From contig JAFLDV010000036.1 of the NCBI GenBank assembly GCA_017302255.1, positions 1-42,817 of the forward strand: 42,817 nt of DNA, read 5' to 3'. Position numbers and translations under genes: made by a program. The stretch comes from Gammaproteobacteria bacterium (GTDB taxonomy: Bacteria; Pseudomonadota; Gammaproteobacteria; Enterobacterales; Alteromonadaceae). Positions 25,626 to 34,279 of the stretch are shown here, in pieces (position 1 is the first letter of the stretch; every line of letters begins with the position of its first letter). The notes under the pieces were generated by a model, which was given only the letters and a program-made list of their open reading frames with translations, ran no database searches and was not told where the DNA came from.

Positions 25626-27500
25626 TTAGCGACAAGGATTGCCATTAAGCCGCGCCTGAAATTCACTAAGCGGCTCAGGTTTCGCCCAATAATAGCCTTG
25701 GCCTTTAAAGCAGCCTAATCGTGTTAATAGCACTAGGGTTTGCTCGTTTTCGATACCTTCAGCAATACATTGAAGTTCCAAGCTTGCAGCGAGCTGGATG
25801 ATGGCACGAACGACCGCTTTGCTGCGGTCATCAGTCAATAATTTCTGGGTAAAAGACTGGTCGATTTTTAATAAGCCGAGCTCAAAATCTTGCAAATATG
25901 CCAAGTTCGAATAGCCAGTTCCAAAGTCGTCCAGCGAGAAATGTACGCCTTTGGCTTTGAGCACTTTAATTGCGCGCTGCAATAACCCCGCATTTTCGAC
26001 CAACATAGTTTCGGTCAATTCAAGCTCTAGTAAGTCGCCGGAGAGCTCGCTCTCTTGCAACGCAGTTTGCACATCAAGTTCCAGATGGCGTCGACTTAAC
26101 TGTGATTGCGAGACGTTCACTGCCACCCGAATTGGCCATTTAAGCCCTTGATTCCACAAGGCGCAGTCATGGCAAGCCTGCTGTAGCACCCAAAAGCCAA
26201 TATCCGCCATCATGCCGGATTGCTCGGCGAGCGGAATAAATACGGCCGGTGAAATCATGCCTCGTGTCGGATGATGCCAACGTAATAGTGCCTCGGCGCC
26301 AAAGATCTGGCCAGTTTGTAAGTCATATTGTGGCTGGTAATACAATTCGAACTGCTGCTCGGGAAGGGCTTTTTTCAGGTCATTCAATAAGTTAAAGGTT
26401 TGTTCTGTTTGTTTGCTCAGCGCAATATCGAAGAAGCTACAGCTGTTTCTGCCACTATCCTTCACTTGATACATCGCCATATCTGCCTTTTGGCATAAAG
26501 TGTCGAAGTTGTCACCATCATGCGGGCATAAAGCGATACCAATGGAGCAGGTAGAACTGATTTCGGTATTGGCGATTTGTACCGGCGCCGCAACCGCTTC
26601 TAACAGTTTTTCGGCGAGCTGTTTTACTTCGAGTTGCGTTTGAAAACCTTCGGCAAGTACCAAAAATTCATCACCACTGATCCGGCAAACGGTATCTCGA
26701 CTGCGCAGATTCAGCTGCAATTGTTTGGCTATTGCCATTAACAAGGCGTCGCCGATATGGTGGCCTAGGCTATCGTTGACATGCTTAAAGTTATCCAAGT
26801 CGATAAACATCACCGCGACCATCCGCTTGCTTACCGAGGCATTGCGACAGGCCTCAGCAAAGCGTTGGCGCGCGACAATGCGATTGGGCAAATGGGTCAG
26901 CGCATCATGATTAATCAGCTGCTCAATTTGCTGCTGTGATTGCATAACCCTATTGTTTTCACTTTGCAAGGCTTGCAGCAGCTGATTTAAATCACCAAGT
27001 TGCAGCCAAATACTAACGCCAAGTAGCGCCAAGATAATGCAAAACAAAATCCCAGAATTCAGCGATGTCGTAGTCGAGGGATGCTGTAGCCATTGCAAGT
27101 CATTCGCTAACCCCAACAATAAGATGTTTAGAATCATAAACACCATAAGCGCGACAAAGGTTCGGCGCAGCCCCATTAACGCAGAAAAAACTAAAATGCA
27201 GGGGTAGCCAAACAACGCCTCGTCAGTGAGTCCGTTGAATGACCATAACAAAGCGCTGACAAATAAAGTCAGTGCGATTAAAAACCATTGTGTTGCGAGC
27301 TCTAAACGCAGACGTGTTGCTAAAAAGTACACCGGTGATAAGACGAGCATAGTGAACAGGATGGCGATAGCTAAAGGAATTGCGGCTTCACCTTTGGCTA
27401 TCAGGCGATGGAATAACTCGATAACTAACACCGCTTCCGTCAGATAAAACACCTGCAGCAATCGGTATTTGCGATGTTCTTTGAGTTGTTCGGTCGCCAT
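25626..27500 (-). CDS. Membrane-bound GGDEF-EAL cyclic-di-GMP protein
   Basis: A 624-residue protein with about six membrane helices in the first 180 residues, a short coiled-coil linker (LLQALQSENNRVMQSQQQIEQL), a GGDEF domain and a C-terminal EAL domain. The diguanylate cyclase signature reads SGDEF (residues 275-279 from this start), a common variant. The EAL domain keeps the catalytic elements EALLRW, the NVSQSQL-type Asn, ELTETML, DDFGTGYSNLAYL and LKIDQSF, so it should hydrolyse cyclic-di-GMP; the synthetic half may be active or only bind GTP. ATG 27500 is chosen; a longer frame from TTG 27569 adds 23 Cys/Phe-rich residues without a clear ribosome site. Confidence 0.92.
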   Translation of the reverse strand: MATEQLKEHRKYRLLQVFYLTEAVLVIELFHRLIAKGEAAIPLAIAILFTMLVLSPVYFLATRLRLELATQWFLIALTLFVSALLWSFNGLTDEALFGYPCILVFSALMGLRRTFVALMVFMILNILLLGLANDLQWLQHPSTTTSLNSGILFCIILALLGVSIWLQLGDLNQLLQALQSENNRVMQSQQQIEQLINHDALTHLPNRIVARQRFAEACRNASVSKRMVAVMFIDLDNFKHVNDSLGHHIGDALLMAIAKQLQLNLRSRDTVCRISGDEFLVLAEGFQTQLEVKQLAEKLLEAVAAPVQIANTEISSTCSIGIALCPHDGDNFDTLCQKADMAMYQVKDSGRNSCSFFDIALSKQTEQTFNLLNDLKKALPEQQFELYYQPQYDLQTGQIFGAEALLRWHHPTRGMISPAVFIPLAEQSGMMADIGFWVLQQACHDCALWNQGLKWPIRVAVNVSQSQLSRRHLELDVQTALQESELSGDLLELELTETMLVENAGLLQRAIKVLKAKGVHFSLDDFGTGYSNLAYLQDFELGLLKIDQSFTQKLLTDDRSKAVVRAIIQLAASLELQCIAEGIENEQTLVLLTRLGCFKGQGYYWAKPEPLSEFQARLNGNPCR

Positions 27501-27654
27501 CGGTTGACTCAAGCAAAATGCGTCTACATGCAGATTAGCCGAGTTTTGCGAAAAAAAACAACAGAACAATTAATGATTTATAGAATTGTAAGTGATTGAT
27601 TGTATATGTGAAAATCACGTTGTTTTTTACTTAATCTCAGGCTAAGTAGTTAAA

Positions 27655-27692
27655 TAAACCGCGGTTTAAGCTGCTATTGTTAAGCGCAGCTT
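27655..27692. promoter_or_regulatory. Palindrome and hairpin upstream of a small gene
   Basis: TAAACCGCGGTTTA (27655-27668) is a perfect 14-bp palindrome. Directly after it AAGCTGC (27668-27674) pairs with GCAGCTT (27686-27692). Both lie in the region between the divergent GGDEF-EAL gene and the 82-residue protein gene, so an operator plus a leader hairpin is a reasonable reading. Confidence 0.4.
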
Positions 27693-27737
27693 GGTGAGAG
27701 TTCGTCAAAACCGAAGAGCAGCAAAGTGGGAGTTTAT

Positions 27738-27986
27738 ATGTCAATCGTTGAAAATCAGCAGGTATTTGCCCGTTTTGAAGGTGGCACCGTCTATACCGCA
27801 GAAGCTGAAGGGAAATATTTAGTGCTGGTGAACGAGGCTGCCATGGCTGATTTGCTAGATGCAACTGACGATGTTCAGGCATTCGGCAACACTCTGGCAT
27901 TTAACAGTAGCGATGAGCGTGCTGAGTACTTACAGCGACGCTACGGCCAGATTTTGGAGTTCCGGCGCGCCTTTCTTGATGATTGA
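27738..27986 (+). CDS. Small protein of 82 residues, unknown
   Basis: An unrecognised small cytoplasmic protein. ATG 27738 has GTGGGAG 5 nt upstream; the in-frame GTG at 27726 is part of that site. The product is acidic and globular-looking, starting MSIVENQQVFARFEGGTVY and ending GQILEFRRAFLDD. A beta-rich first half (VFARFEGGTVYTAEAEGKYLVL) is followed by an alpha-helical second half. There is no signal peptide, membrane segment or helix-turn-helix. It stands alone between a divergent GGDEF-EAL gene and a TonB receptor gene, with its own upstream palindrome. Confidence 0.7.
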   Translation: MSIVENQQVFARFEGGTVYTAEAEGKYLVLVNEAAMADLLDATDDVQAFGNTLAFNSSDERAEYLQRRYGQILEFRRAFLDD

Positions 27987-28116
27987 TCCTGATATCGCAA
28001 CTTGGCGTTAAAAGTAGACGCTCCAGCTTGTCCAGCTTGGGTAGATGCTGGCGATATGTTTAGATAAGCAGCCAAAACTAAGCACTCGGTTAAATACCGA
28101 GGCTAGCGCCCTGAAG

Positions 28117-28170
28117 TTAAGCTCTTTTGCGACCTTAAGCCCTGTTGCGACGTTAAGCTCTGAGGCTAAT
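28117..28170 (+). repeat. 18-bp direct repeats upstream of the TonB receptor gene
   Basis: TTAAGCTCTTTTGCGACC (28117), TTAAGCCCTGTTGCGACG (28135) and TTAAGCTCTGAGGCTAAT (28153, first nine bases matching) are arranged head to tail, 42 nt before the TonB receptor start. CCAGCTTG is also repeated at about 28023-28038. A 75-codon frame through this region would encode LSSFAT-LSPVAT-LSSEAN, but it has no other support. Confidence 0.6.
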
Positions 28171-28211
28171 CTGCTGCTCGACCTTGTTAATTCATATTTT
28201 ATTGGTTTTTT

Positions 28212-30293
28212 ATGTCACATTCACTTCAAGCGCTGCAGCTATTGCAACGCAGTTTATTCGCAGTGGTCTTAGTCACATCTTTTCCGCTGCTTGCCGATCC
28301 ATCCGCAATGCATAGCCTTGAACAAATTGAAGTGAAAGGCCGGCGCTTAGATTGGCGTGGTGAAAGCAGCACGGCATCGGCAGGTGTGATTGGCAACAGT
28401 GAATTAGCAGCCTTGGCTTTAGTGCGTCCCGGCGAAGTGTTAGAAACCGTGCCAGGTATGGTCGTCACCCAACACAGCGGTAATGGCAAAGCCAATCAAT
28501 ATTTCTTACGTGGTTTTAACTTAGACCATGGCACTGACTTCCAACTAACCCTCGATGGTATGCCGCTAAATATGCGTAGCCACGGTCACGGCCAAGGTTA
28601 TGCTGACTTAAATATGCTGGTGCCAGAGCTAGTGCAGCAGCTTAATTATCAAAAAGGCCCTTATTCGACAGAGGCCATGGACTTCTCTGGGGCGGGTGGT
28701 GCGGATTTTTCCCTGCAAAACCTCACTCGCGATGCCATTCAGCTTGAAAGCGGCGCTTGGCAGTATCAACGCGTTTTGGCTAAAGGGGATACCAGAGTTG
28801 GTGCCGGTAACTTGCTGGCGGCAGCGGAATGGTTAGGTTATGACGGTCCCTGGACCGATACAACAGAAAATCTGCATAAAACCAATGTATTGCTGCGTTA
28901 TAGCCAACCAATTGGCGCTGCTAGTTGGTCGGTAACGGCCATGCATTACCAAAATAACTGGCACTCAGCCGATCAAATCCCAAAGCGACTTGTCGATCTT
29001 GGCCAACTGTCAACTCTGGGATCTATCGACCCTGATACCGGTGGTGACAGTCTGCGCAGTAGCCTATCGACTCAATATCGCAGCGACGATTGGCGCGGCA
29101 ATCTGTACTGGATCCGCAGTGATTTGCAGCTATGGTCGAACTTCACTTATTTTCTTGCCGATCCGGTGAACGGTGATCAGTTTGAGCAGTTAGATGACCG
29201 CAGCTTGTTCGGCGGAGCGCTGAGTCGGACGGGCGAATTCGGAACAGCTTGGCAGTGGCAAGTCGGTGTGCAAACTCGAGTTGATGATATTGCCGCTGTT
29301 GGCTTGTTTAACACCAAAGCGCGGCAGCGACTTTCTGCTGTGCGCTTAGACAGTATCCGCCAACAATCTCTTGGCGTTTTTGCTAACCTCGACTGGCAAG
29401 TCAATGATGCGCTGTTGTGGCAGTTCGGTGGTCGCAGCGATCAAATGCGTGCGCGGGTGCACAATCAGCTGGCGTCAGATGGCCGCAATTCTGGCAAAGC
29501 ATCGGCTCAGCTACCATCGTTTAAATCCAGTTTGAGTTACGCACTGACCGAGCAGTGGGCGCTATTTGCTGCGGCGGGGCAAGCCTTTCACTCTAATGAT
29601 GCGCGTGGGGTGCTAACAACCCAAGATCCATTGACTGGCGCTGCCGTCGAACCCGTTGATTTTCTGGCGCGGTCTTTTGGTTCCGAACTTGGTCTTCGGT
29701 ATTTTGATGCGACGGCATTTAATCTATCAATGACCCTCTGGCAACTCGATTCTGACTCCGAATTGGTGTACGTCGGTGATGCCGGAACGAATGAACCTAG
29801 TCGAGCCAGTTTTCGGCAAGGGATTGAATTTGCTGGTTATTACTGGCTTGATGAACAGCTTGAGCTCGATGCCGAACTCGCATTTACCCGCGCGCGATAT
29901 CGCGCAGAGCCAGCTGACTTATTAGATGATGCAACAGCGGAAAAATATGTCGAGGGCGCGCTACCGCAAGTGTTTAGTCTTGGCGTTAGTTGGCATCCGC
30001 AGCAAAATTGGAGTCTAAGTGCACGCCTTCGGCATTTTGGCGCTCGGCAATTGTCGGCGACCGGCGAGGCTAAATCTGCCGGAAGTACGACGGTGAATGC
30101 GAATGTACAATACGTGTGGCAAGACTGGTTGCTAGTTGCTGAGTTATTAAACGCGCTAAATAGCGCCGATCACGACATTGATTATTATTATCGCTCAAGG
30201 CTTACCGCCGAGCCGCAAGATGGGGTACTTGACCAACACTTTCATCCGCTAGAACCTAGGGCGCTGCGCGTTAAACTACGTTACCAATTTTAG
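28212..30293 (+). CDS. TonB-dependent outer-membrane receptor
   Basis: A 693-residue TonB-dependent receptor. A signal peptide (LLQRSLFAVVLVTSFPLLA) leads to a short TonB-box-like stretch (LEQIEVKGRR) and a plug domain: RPGEVLETVPGMVVTQHSG, YFLRGFNLDHGTDFQLTLDG, KGPYSTEAMDFSGAGGADF. A 22-strand-type barrel with alternating aromatic and polar residues follows, ending in Phe (LRVKLRYQF). The plug contains the His-rich MRSHGHGQGYADLN, which could be structural or metal-related. The ligand is unknown, since no transport genes are adjacent. No clear ribosome binding site precedes ATG 28212, although direct repeats do. The next gene is convergent. Confidence 0.93.
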   Translation: MSHSLQALQLLQRSLFAVVLVTSFPLLADPSAMHSLEQIEVKGRRLDWRGESSTASAGVIGNSELAALALVRPGEVLETVPGMVVTQHSGNGKANQYFLRGFNLDHGTDFQLTLDGMPLNMRSHGHGQGYADLNMLVPELVQQLNYQKGPYSTEAMDFSGAGGADFSLQNLTRDAIQLESGAWQYQRVLAKGDTRVGAGNLLAAAEWLGYDGPWTDTTENLHKTNVLLRYSQPIGAASWSVTAMHYQNNWHSADQIPKRLVDLGQLSTLGSIDPDTGGDSLRSSLSTQYRSDDWRGNLYWIRSDLQLWSNFTYFLADPVNGDQFEQLDDRSLFGGALSRTGEFGTAWQWQVGVQTRVDDIAAVGLFNTKARQRLSAVRLDSIRQQSLGVFANLDWQVNDALLWQFGGRSDQMRARVHNQLASDGRNSGKASAQLPSFKSSLSYALTEQWALFAAAGQAFHSNDARGVLTTQDPLTGAAVEPVDFLARSFGSELGLRYFDATAFNLSMTLWQLDSDSELVYVGDAGTNEPSRASFRQGIEFAGYYWLDEQLELDAELAFTRARYRAEPADLLDDATAEKYVEGALPQVFSLGVSWHPQQNWSLSARLRHFGARQLSATGEAKSAGSTTVNANVQYVWQDWLLVAELLNALNSADHDIDYYYRSRLTAEPQDGVLDQHFHPLEPRALRVKLRYQF

Positions 30294-30340
30294 TTGGTTT
30301 GTCAGGTCGCTCGAAACTGACCGCTAGTGCAACCCGGAAG

Positions 30341-31255
30341 TCAGTTGGCTTGTTGCGCCGTCGCGGATTCTGCCGCTTTAAACTCTGGATGCGCGGCGAT
30401 AGTTTGTTGCATATGCGCTTTCATTGATTCACTAGTCCAGCGCACCATATGTTGTTGATACAATGGGGTTGGCCGCAGTTTGGCTAACGCAGTATTAATG
30501 GCGGCAATAGTGTGTTCTGCGCCTGGTGTTTTGCGACATGCAACATACACAGCTTCAATGTCTGCTTCGCCGCGAATTTCTCGATGGCTGACAAGTGTTT
30601 TGCTGGCCATTTTCTGGCTGAGATATTCAATTCTATCTTGGAATTCGATGAGATAATCTGCGCGTTTTTGCACTAGCATCTGCAGGATATTGGTCGAGTT
30701 TTCGTTGACATCAACCAACGACAACCGATGTTCGTCGATTAATTGCTGGACCGCTGAAGGATAGGTGCGTTTTTTCTCGGTAATGCCAAGAATGTCTTTT
30801 TGTTGCATCAGTGCGATTAAATCTACCGGCTGGTCTTCCGGCAAACGCAAGTTTAGCGGACTGTCGGCACGCATAAATAATTTCACGCCATGAGTTAGAA
30901 AGGCGATGTCAGAGTAATACAGAAACTTTTCCCGCTCAGGGGTTTTAATAGCACCAAAAAAGCAGTAGGGCTTTTCCAACTGCATTTTTTGTTCGCGGGC
31001 AGATAGGCTCGTGAATTGAATTTTATGGCTAAACTGCGGCAATTCGCGTTGTAAATCTTGGGTAAGTAAGTCAAAGGTGCCTTGGCCTTGCAACGGGCCC
31101 TGACTGATATAGGCCGGCGGCCAATCGCGAATAAGCCACGTTAACTGCTGAGCATGCAGCAACGGGCTATAACTGCTGAGAATACCAGCGATTAATAAGT
31201 TTGACAGGACACGCCAAATCACCGAACACCTCAAAATACTAATCGACAACAGCAT
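30341..31255 (-). CDS. Exported family-3-like solute-binding protein (TIGR02285 type)
   Basis: A 304-residue periplasmic binding-fold protein. A signal peptide ends near LLHAQQ. The mature start LTWLIRDWPPAYI, then GQGTFDLLTQDLQRELP, KPYCFFGAIKTPEREKFLYYSDI and YLIEFQDRIEYLS match the TIGR02285-type family of uncharacterised exported proteins related to amino-acid-binding proteins. No permease or ATPase is nearby. It is divergent from the large envelope cluster that starts at 31622, across a 366-nt region. A sequence motif shared with the other binding-protein gene lies about 75 nt upstream of its start (31329-31341). Confidence 0.85.
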   Translation of the reverse strand: MLLSISILRCSVIWRVLSNLLIAGILSSYSPLLHAQQLTWLIRDWPPAYISQGPLQGQGTFDLLTQDLQRELPQFSHKIQFTSLSAREQKMQLEKPYCFFGAIKTPEREKFLYYSDIAFLTHGVKLFMRADSPLNLRLPEDQPVDLIALMQQKDILGITEKKRTYPSAVQQLIDEHRLSLVDVNENSTNILQMLVQKRADYLIEFQDRIEYLSQKMASKTLVSHREIRGEADIEAVYVACRKTPGAEHTIAAINTALAKLRPTPLYQQHMVRWTSESMKAHMQQTIAAHPEFKAAESATAQQAN

Positions 31256-31621
31256 ATTGCCGACTTTTTCTTAACCTTGCAACGGCCAATCTCAATGCAT
31301 TCAGATTCGCTAGTTACCGTTTTATGGTCGATACTATCTACGGTGCAAATGATGGATTAAGTTCAACCGTATGGCGAAAATGACGTCAAGTTGTGTGAAT
31401 TTCGCCCATATGTTGGAATTCACAGTGCTTATGTAAAAAAACTTTTAGACTTTTTCGCGAAAAAATGTTTATTTAAAGAATGACTTAATTAGCTCGACGT
31501 TGTGCTGAGATCAGGTCCGATTTGCCCATTTGCAAAAACAACATGTACACTTAACCCCACTGTCCAAAGTTGTCGGCACACACAGTGCGGGTTTCCAAAC
31601 TGTGCCAGGGATCGGTCAAGT
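31256..31621. promoter_or_regulatory. Divergent promoter region of the envelope cluster
   Basis: About 366 nt serve the solute-binding gene on the left and the nine-gene cluster on the right. TTTTTCGCGAAAAA (31451-31464) is a perfect 14-bp palindrome suited to a dimeric regulator. CGATACTATCTAC (31329-31341) resembles a motif before the 22062 gene. I could not assign a convincing -35/-10 pair. Confidence 0.45.
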
Positions 31622-34279
31622 ATGAAAAGCTTCTCTCAGAAATGCGACCACACTTATTGGCGTGCAGCAAGTGTGCTTATGCTGCTTACTGCGATGTTGG
31701 TTGGCTGTAAGGCCGATATCAGCGTCCAAGAAGAACCAATAGACCCAGTTGTTCAAGAATTTCCCCTCGTTTTCATCGAGCGTCCGTTAGTCAATATTGA
31801 TGACAACGGCGATGAAGAGGCTCTGCAAACCGAATTATTTGAACCGTCGTGGTTTAACGGCGGTGCAAAGTTAATTCTGAAGAAAAATGCCTTTGCCCAA
31901 TCTGAAGAAACTGATTTGTTAGCCGGCATGTTTGCTGCCGACGCGCTTTATGACGTGAAAGATTTAGTGGTTTCACCTGATGGCAACACCCTGCTATTTG
32001 CTCTACATCCACCAATGTTGCCAAACGTCGACGATGAAGATCAGCCGACTTGGAGTCTGTATAAATACGACGTAAAAACTAAAGTGGTTAGCCCACTGAT
32101 GGCGACTGAGACCGAACGTGAGCTAGGTCATGATGTCAGCCCAGCATTTTTACCCGATGGCCGCATTGTGTTTAGCTCCACTCGGCAAGTGACTTCCCGG
32201 CAAATTCTGCTTGATGAATTCAAACCGCAATACACCGCACAAGACGAAGACCGCGACGGGCCAACGTTTAACCTGCATGTGATGGATGCACAAGGCGGTA
32301 ATATTGAACAAATCAGCTTTAACTTGAGCCATGATTTATCACCGACAGTGCTGCCTGATGGCCATATCGTCTACGTGCGCTGGGACAACCAGTCCGATCG
32401 CAACATGTTGAATTTGTATCGGATGCGTCCAGATGGTAGCCGCAACGAATTATTGTACGGATGGCATTCGCACACTACAGGCGCCGACCAAAATCGAGTC
32501 GAGTTTGTAAAACCGCAAGTGCTGGCAGATGGCAGTTTATCAGTATTGCTAAGCACTAATAACGCACCTTATTACAACACTTGGCCGCAGCAGATTGCGA
32601 TTAATGATGCCAGCGATAATACCCAAGCACTGTACAACAAAACGATTGCCGCAACCGCGCAAACGCCATTGTTTCCGTGGGCATTTGATAATACCCAAAG
32701 GGCAGAGCGCGCCGGCGCAGTGCATAGCTTTTTTGGCTTACACGATGGCACCAACCGCTATTTAGTGAGTTGGTCACCATGTCGCGCTACGCTGAACGAA
32801 CAAACGGTTTCTTGTGCTCAATTACCTGCAGATAGCACAGCACCACTCGCCGCACCTTTGTACGGTTTATGGTTATTTGATAATGAAAAAAATACCCAGG
32901 TGCCAGTGCGTTTAGGGGTTGAAGGCAAAATTCAAAGCGAACCTATGGTGTTGCAAGCTCGCAATAAAAACGTGTATTTGCCATCAGATCCAACCATAGA
33001 CCCGTTGCTCGCTGAAGAAAATGTCGCCATTTTAAATATCCGCAGTGTCTACGATCTCGCAGGCACTGACATCGCTGGCATTGGTCGATTAAGTGATCCG
33101 ATGCAAACCCGCAGCACCGACCGTCCTGTACGTTATGTGCGGTTTATTCGTGGTGTACCGCTGCCATCAAACGAAGTACAACAGATCCCTGGATTTGCTT
33201 TTGGCGTTAGTCAACGTCAAGGCATGCGCGATATTCTTGGCTTTGCGCCAGTAGAGCCCGATGGTTCAGTGAAAGTCAAAGTCCCGGCAAATGTGCCGCT
33301 GGCACTGAGTTTACTGGATGCCACTGGTAAAGCTGTTTCTGCACAGCATCAACAATGGATCACTTTACGCCCTGGCGAAACACTAAGCTGTAACGGTTGC
33401 CATCAAGCAAACAATACTCGGCCGCACGGGCGTTATAACGGCGAAGGCGAGTGGCCATCAGTCAATGTTGGTGCGACCCAGAGTAGTCAACCATTTACCA
33501 ATGCGAACCCTGCAATGCCTGCACAAGTCGGTGAAACTATGGCGCAAGCCGCAGCCCGCTTATTGGGGGTAAAACCACTAAGTGAGGGTTTGGTCTATCA
33601 GGATTTGTGGACTGACCCAGCACGACGTGCACCTGAAGCCGCAACCAGTAATAGTTATACCAGCCTAGCAACAGAGCAACCTGTCGGTACGCCTTGCTTT
33701 GAACAGTGGCAGGCGCATTGCCGCATTCGCATTGATTATCCAACACATATCGCCCCACTGTGGTCATTGGAGCGAGTAACGCGTGACGAAGATACCGGTG
33801 AAGTCTTAACCGACCACACTTGTACTAGCTGTCACACTCGAACTGATGCCGCTGGCGAATCCGTCGTCCCTGACGGACAGCTGGAATTAACTGCACAGCC
33901 TTCAGATCTGCAAGCTCGTCATCAAACTAGCTATCGTGAATTAGTCAGTAATGACTTTGAATTGGAGTTAGTCGAAGGCGTACTGATCGATAAACAAGTG
34001 CAAGTCGTGGACGGCAATGGCAATCCATTGTTTGTGCGTGATGCAAATGGCGATTTAGTGCTTGATGATGAAGGCAATCCAATTCCAATTTTGACCCGAG
34101 TGAATGTCAATCCGGCTATGTCTGTTGGCAGCGCTCGCGGCAGTGCCCGCTTTTTCAATAAATTTAATAACGGCGCAACCCACCAAGGTTATTTGAGTGA
34201 CGCTGAACTGCGACTAGTGGCCGATTGGCTCGATATTGGTGCGCAATATTACAACTCTCCATTTGCGGTGCCGGAATGA
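31622..34279 (+). CDS. Diheme lipoprotein related to hydrazine synthase alpha subunit (HzsA-like)
   Basis: An 885-residue lipoprotein. ATG 31622 has AGGGA 10 nt upstream and starts a lipoprotein signal with lipobox LVGC (C29). A beta-propeller region with PD40/TolB-like repeats follows: VVSPDGNTLLFA, SPAFLPDGRIVFSS, SPTVLPDGHIVYVRW. The middle has the domain typical of HzsA-like proteins (EPDGSVKVKVPANVPLALSLL, then TLRPGETLSCNGCHQ) with a c-type heme site CNGCH at 590-594. The C-terminal part holds a second site, CTSCH, at 734-738. HzsA itself makes hydrazine in anammox bacteria, but relatives are widespread and uncharacterised. Nothing else here fits hydrazine synthesis. It probably carries electrons or an unknown redox activity at the outer membrane. 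The stop overlaps the next start (ATGA). Confidence 0.85.
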   Translation: MKSFSQKCDHTYWRAASVLMLLTAMLVGCKADISVQEEPIDPVVQEFPLVFIERPLVNIDDNGDEEALQTELFEPSWFNGGAKLILKKNAFAQSEETDLLAGMFAADALYDVKDLVVSPDGNTLLFALHPPMLPNVDDEDQPTWSLYKYDVKTKVVSPLMATETERELGHDVSPAFLPDGRIVFSSTRQVTSRQILLDEFKPQYTAQDEDRDGPTFNLHVMDAQGGNIEQISFNLSHDLSPTVLPDGHIVYVRWDNQSDRNMLNLYRMRPDGSRNELLYGWHSHTTGADQNRVEFVKPQVLADGSLSVLLSTNNAPYYNTWPQQIAINDASDNTQALYNKTIAATAQTPLFPWAFDNTQRAERAGAVHSFFGLHDGTNRYLVSWSPCRATLNEQTVSCAQLPADSTAPLAAPLYGLWLFDNEKNTQVPVRLGVEGKIQSEPMVLQARNKNVYLPSDPTIDPLLAEENVAILNIRSVYDLAGTDIAGIGRLSDPMQTRSTDRPVRYVRFIRGVPLPSNEVQQIPGFAFGVSQRQGMRDILGFAPVEPDGSVKVKVPANVPLALSLLDATGKAVSAQHQQWITLRPGETLSCNGCHQANNTRPHGRYNGEGEWPSVNVGATQSSQPFTNANPAMPAQVGETMAQAAARLLGVKPLSEGLVYQDLWTDPARRAPEAATSNSYTSLATEQPVGTPCFEQWQAHCRIRIDYPTHIAPLWSLERVTRDEDTGEVLTDHTCTSCHTRTDAAGESVVPDGQLELTAQPSDLQARHQTSYRELVSNDFELELVEGVLIDKQVQVVDGNGNPLFVRDANGDLVLDDEGNPIPILTRVNVNPAMSVGSARGSARFFNKFNNGATHQGYLSDAELRLVADWLDIGAQYYNSPFAVPE

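Noticed and set aside
25626-27500. Inactive GGDEF domain because the motif is SGDEF
   Set aside because: SGDEF is a common variant and the other cyclase residues look intact, so loss of activity cannot be claimed.
28045-28272. 75-codon frame with LSSFAT-LSPVAT-LSSEAN repeats
   Set aside because: It overlaps the TonB receptor start in another frame and has no ribosome site; kept only as a possible leader in the findings.
31622-34279. Evidence for hydrazine synthesis (anammox)
   Set aside because: Only an HzsA-like protein is present; HzsB/HzsC and other anammox genes are absent and the rest of the window is typical of an aerobic gammaproteobacterium.
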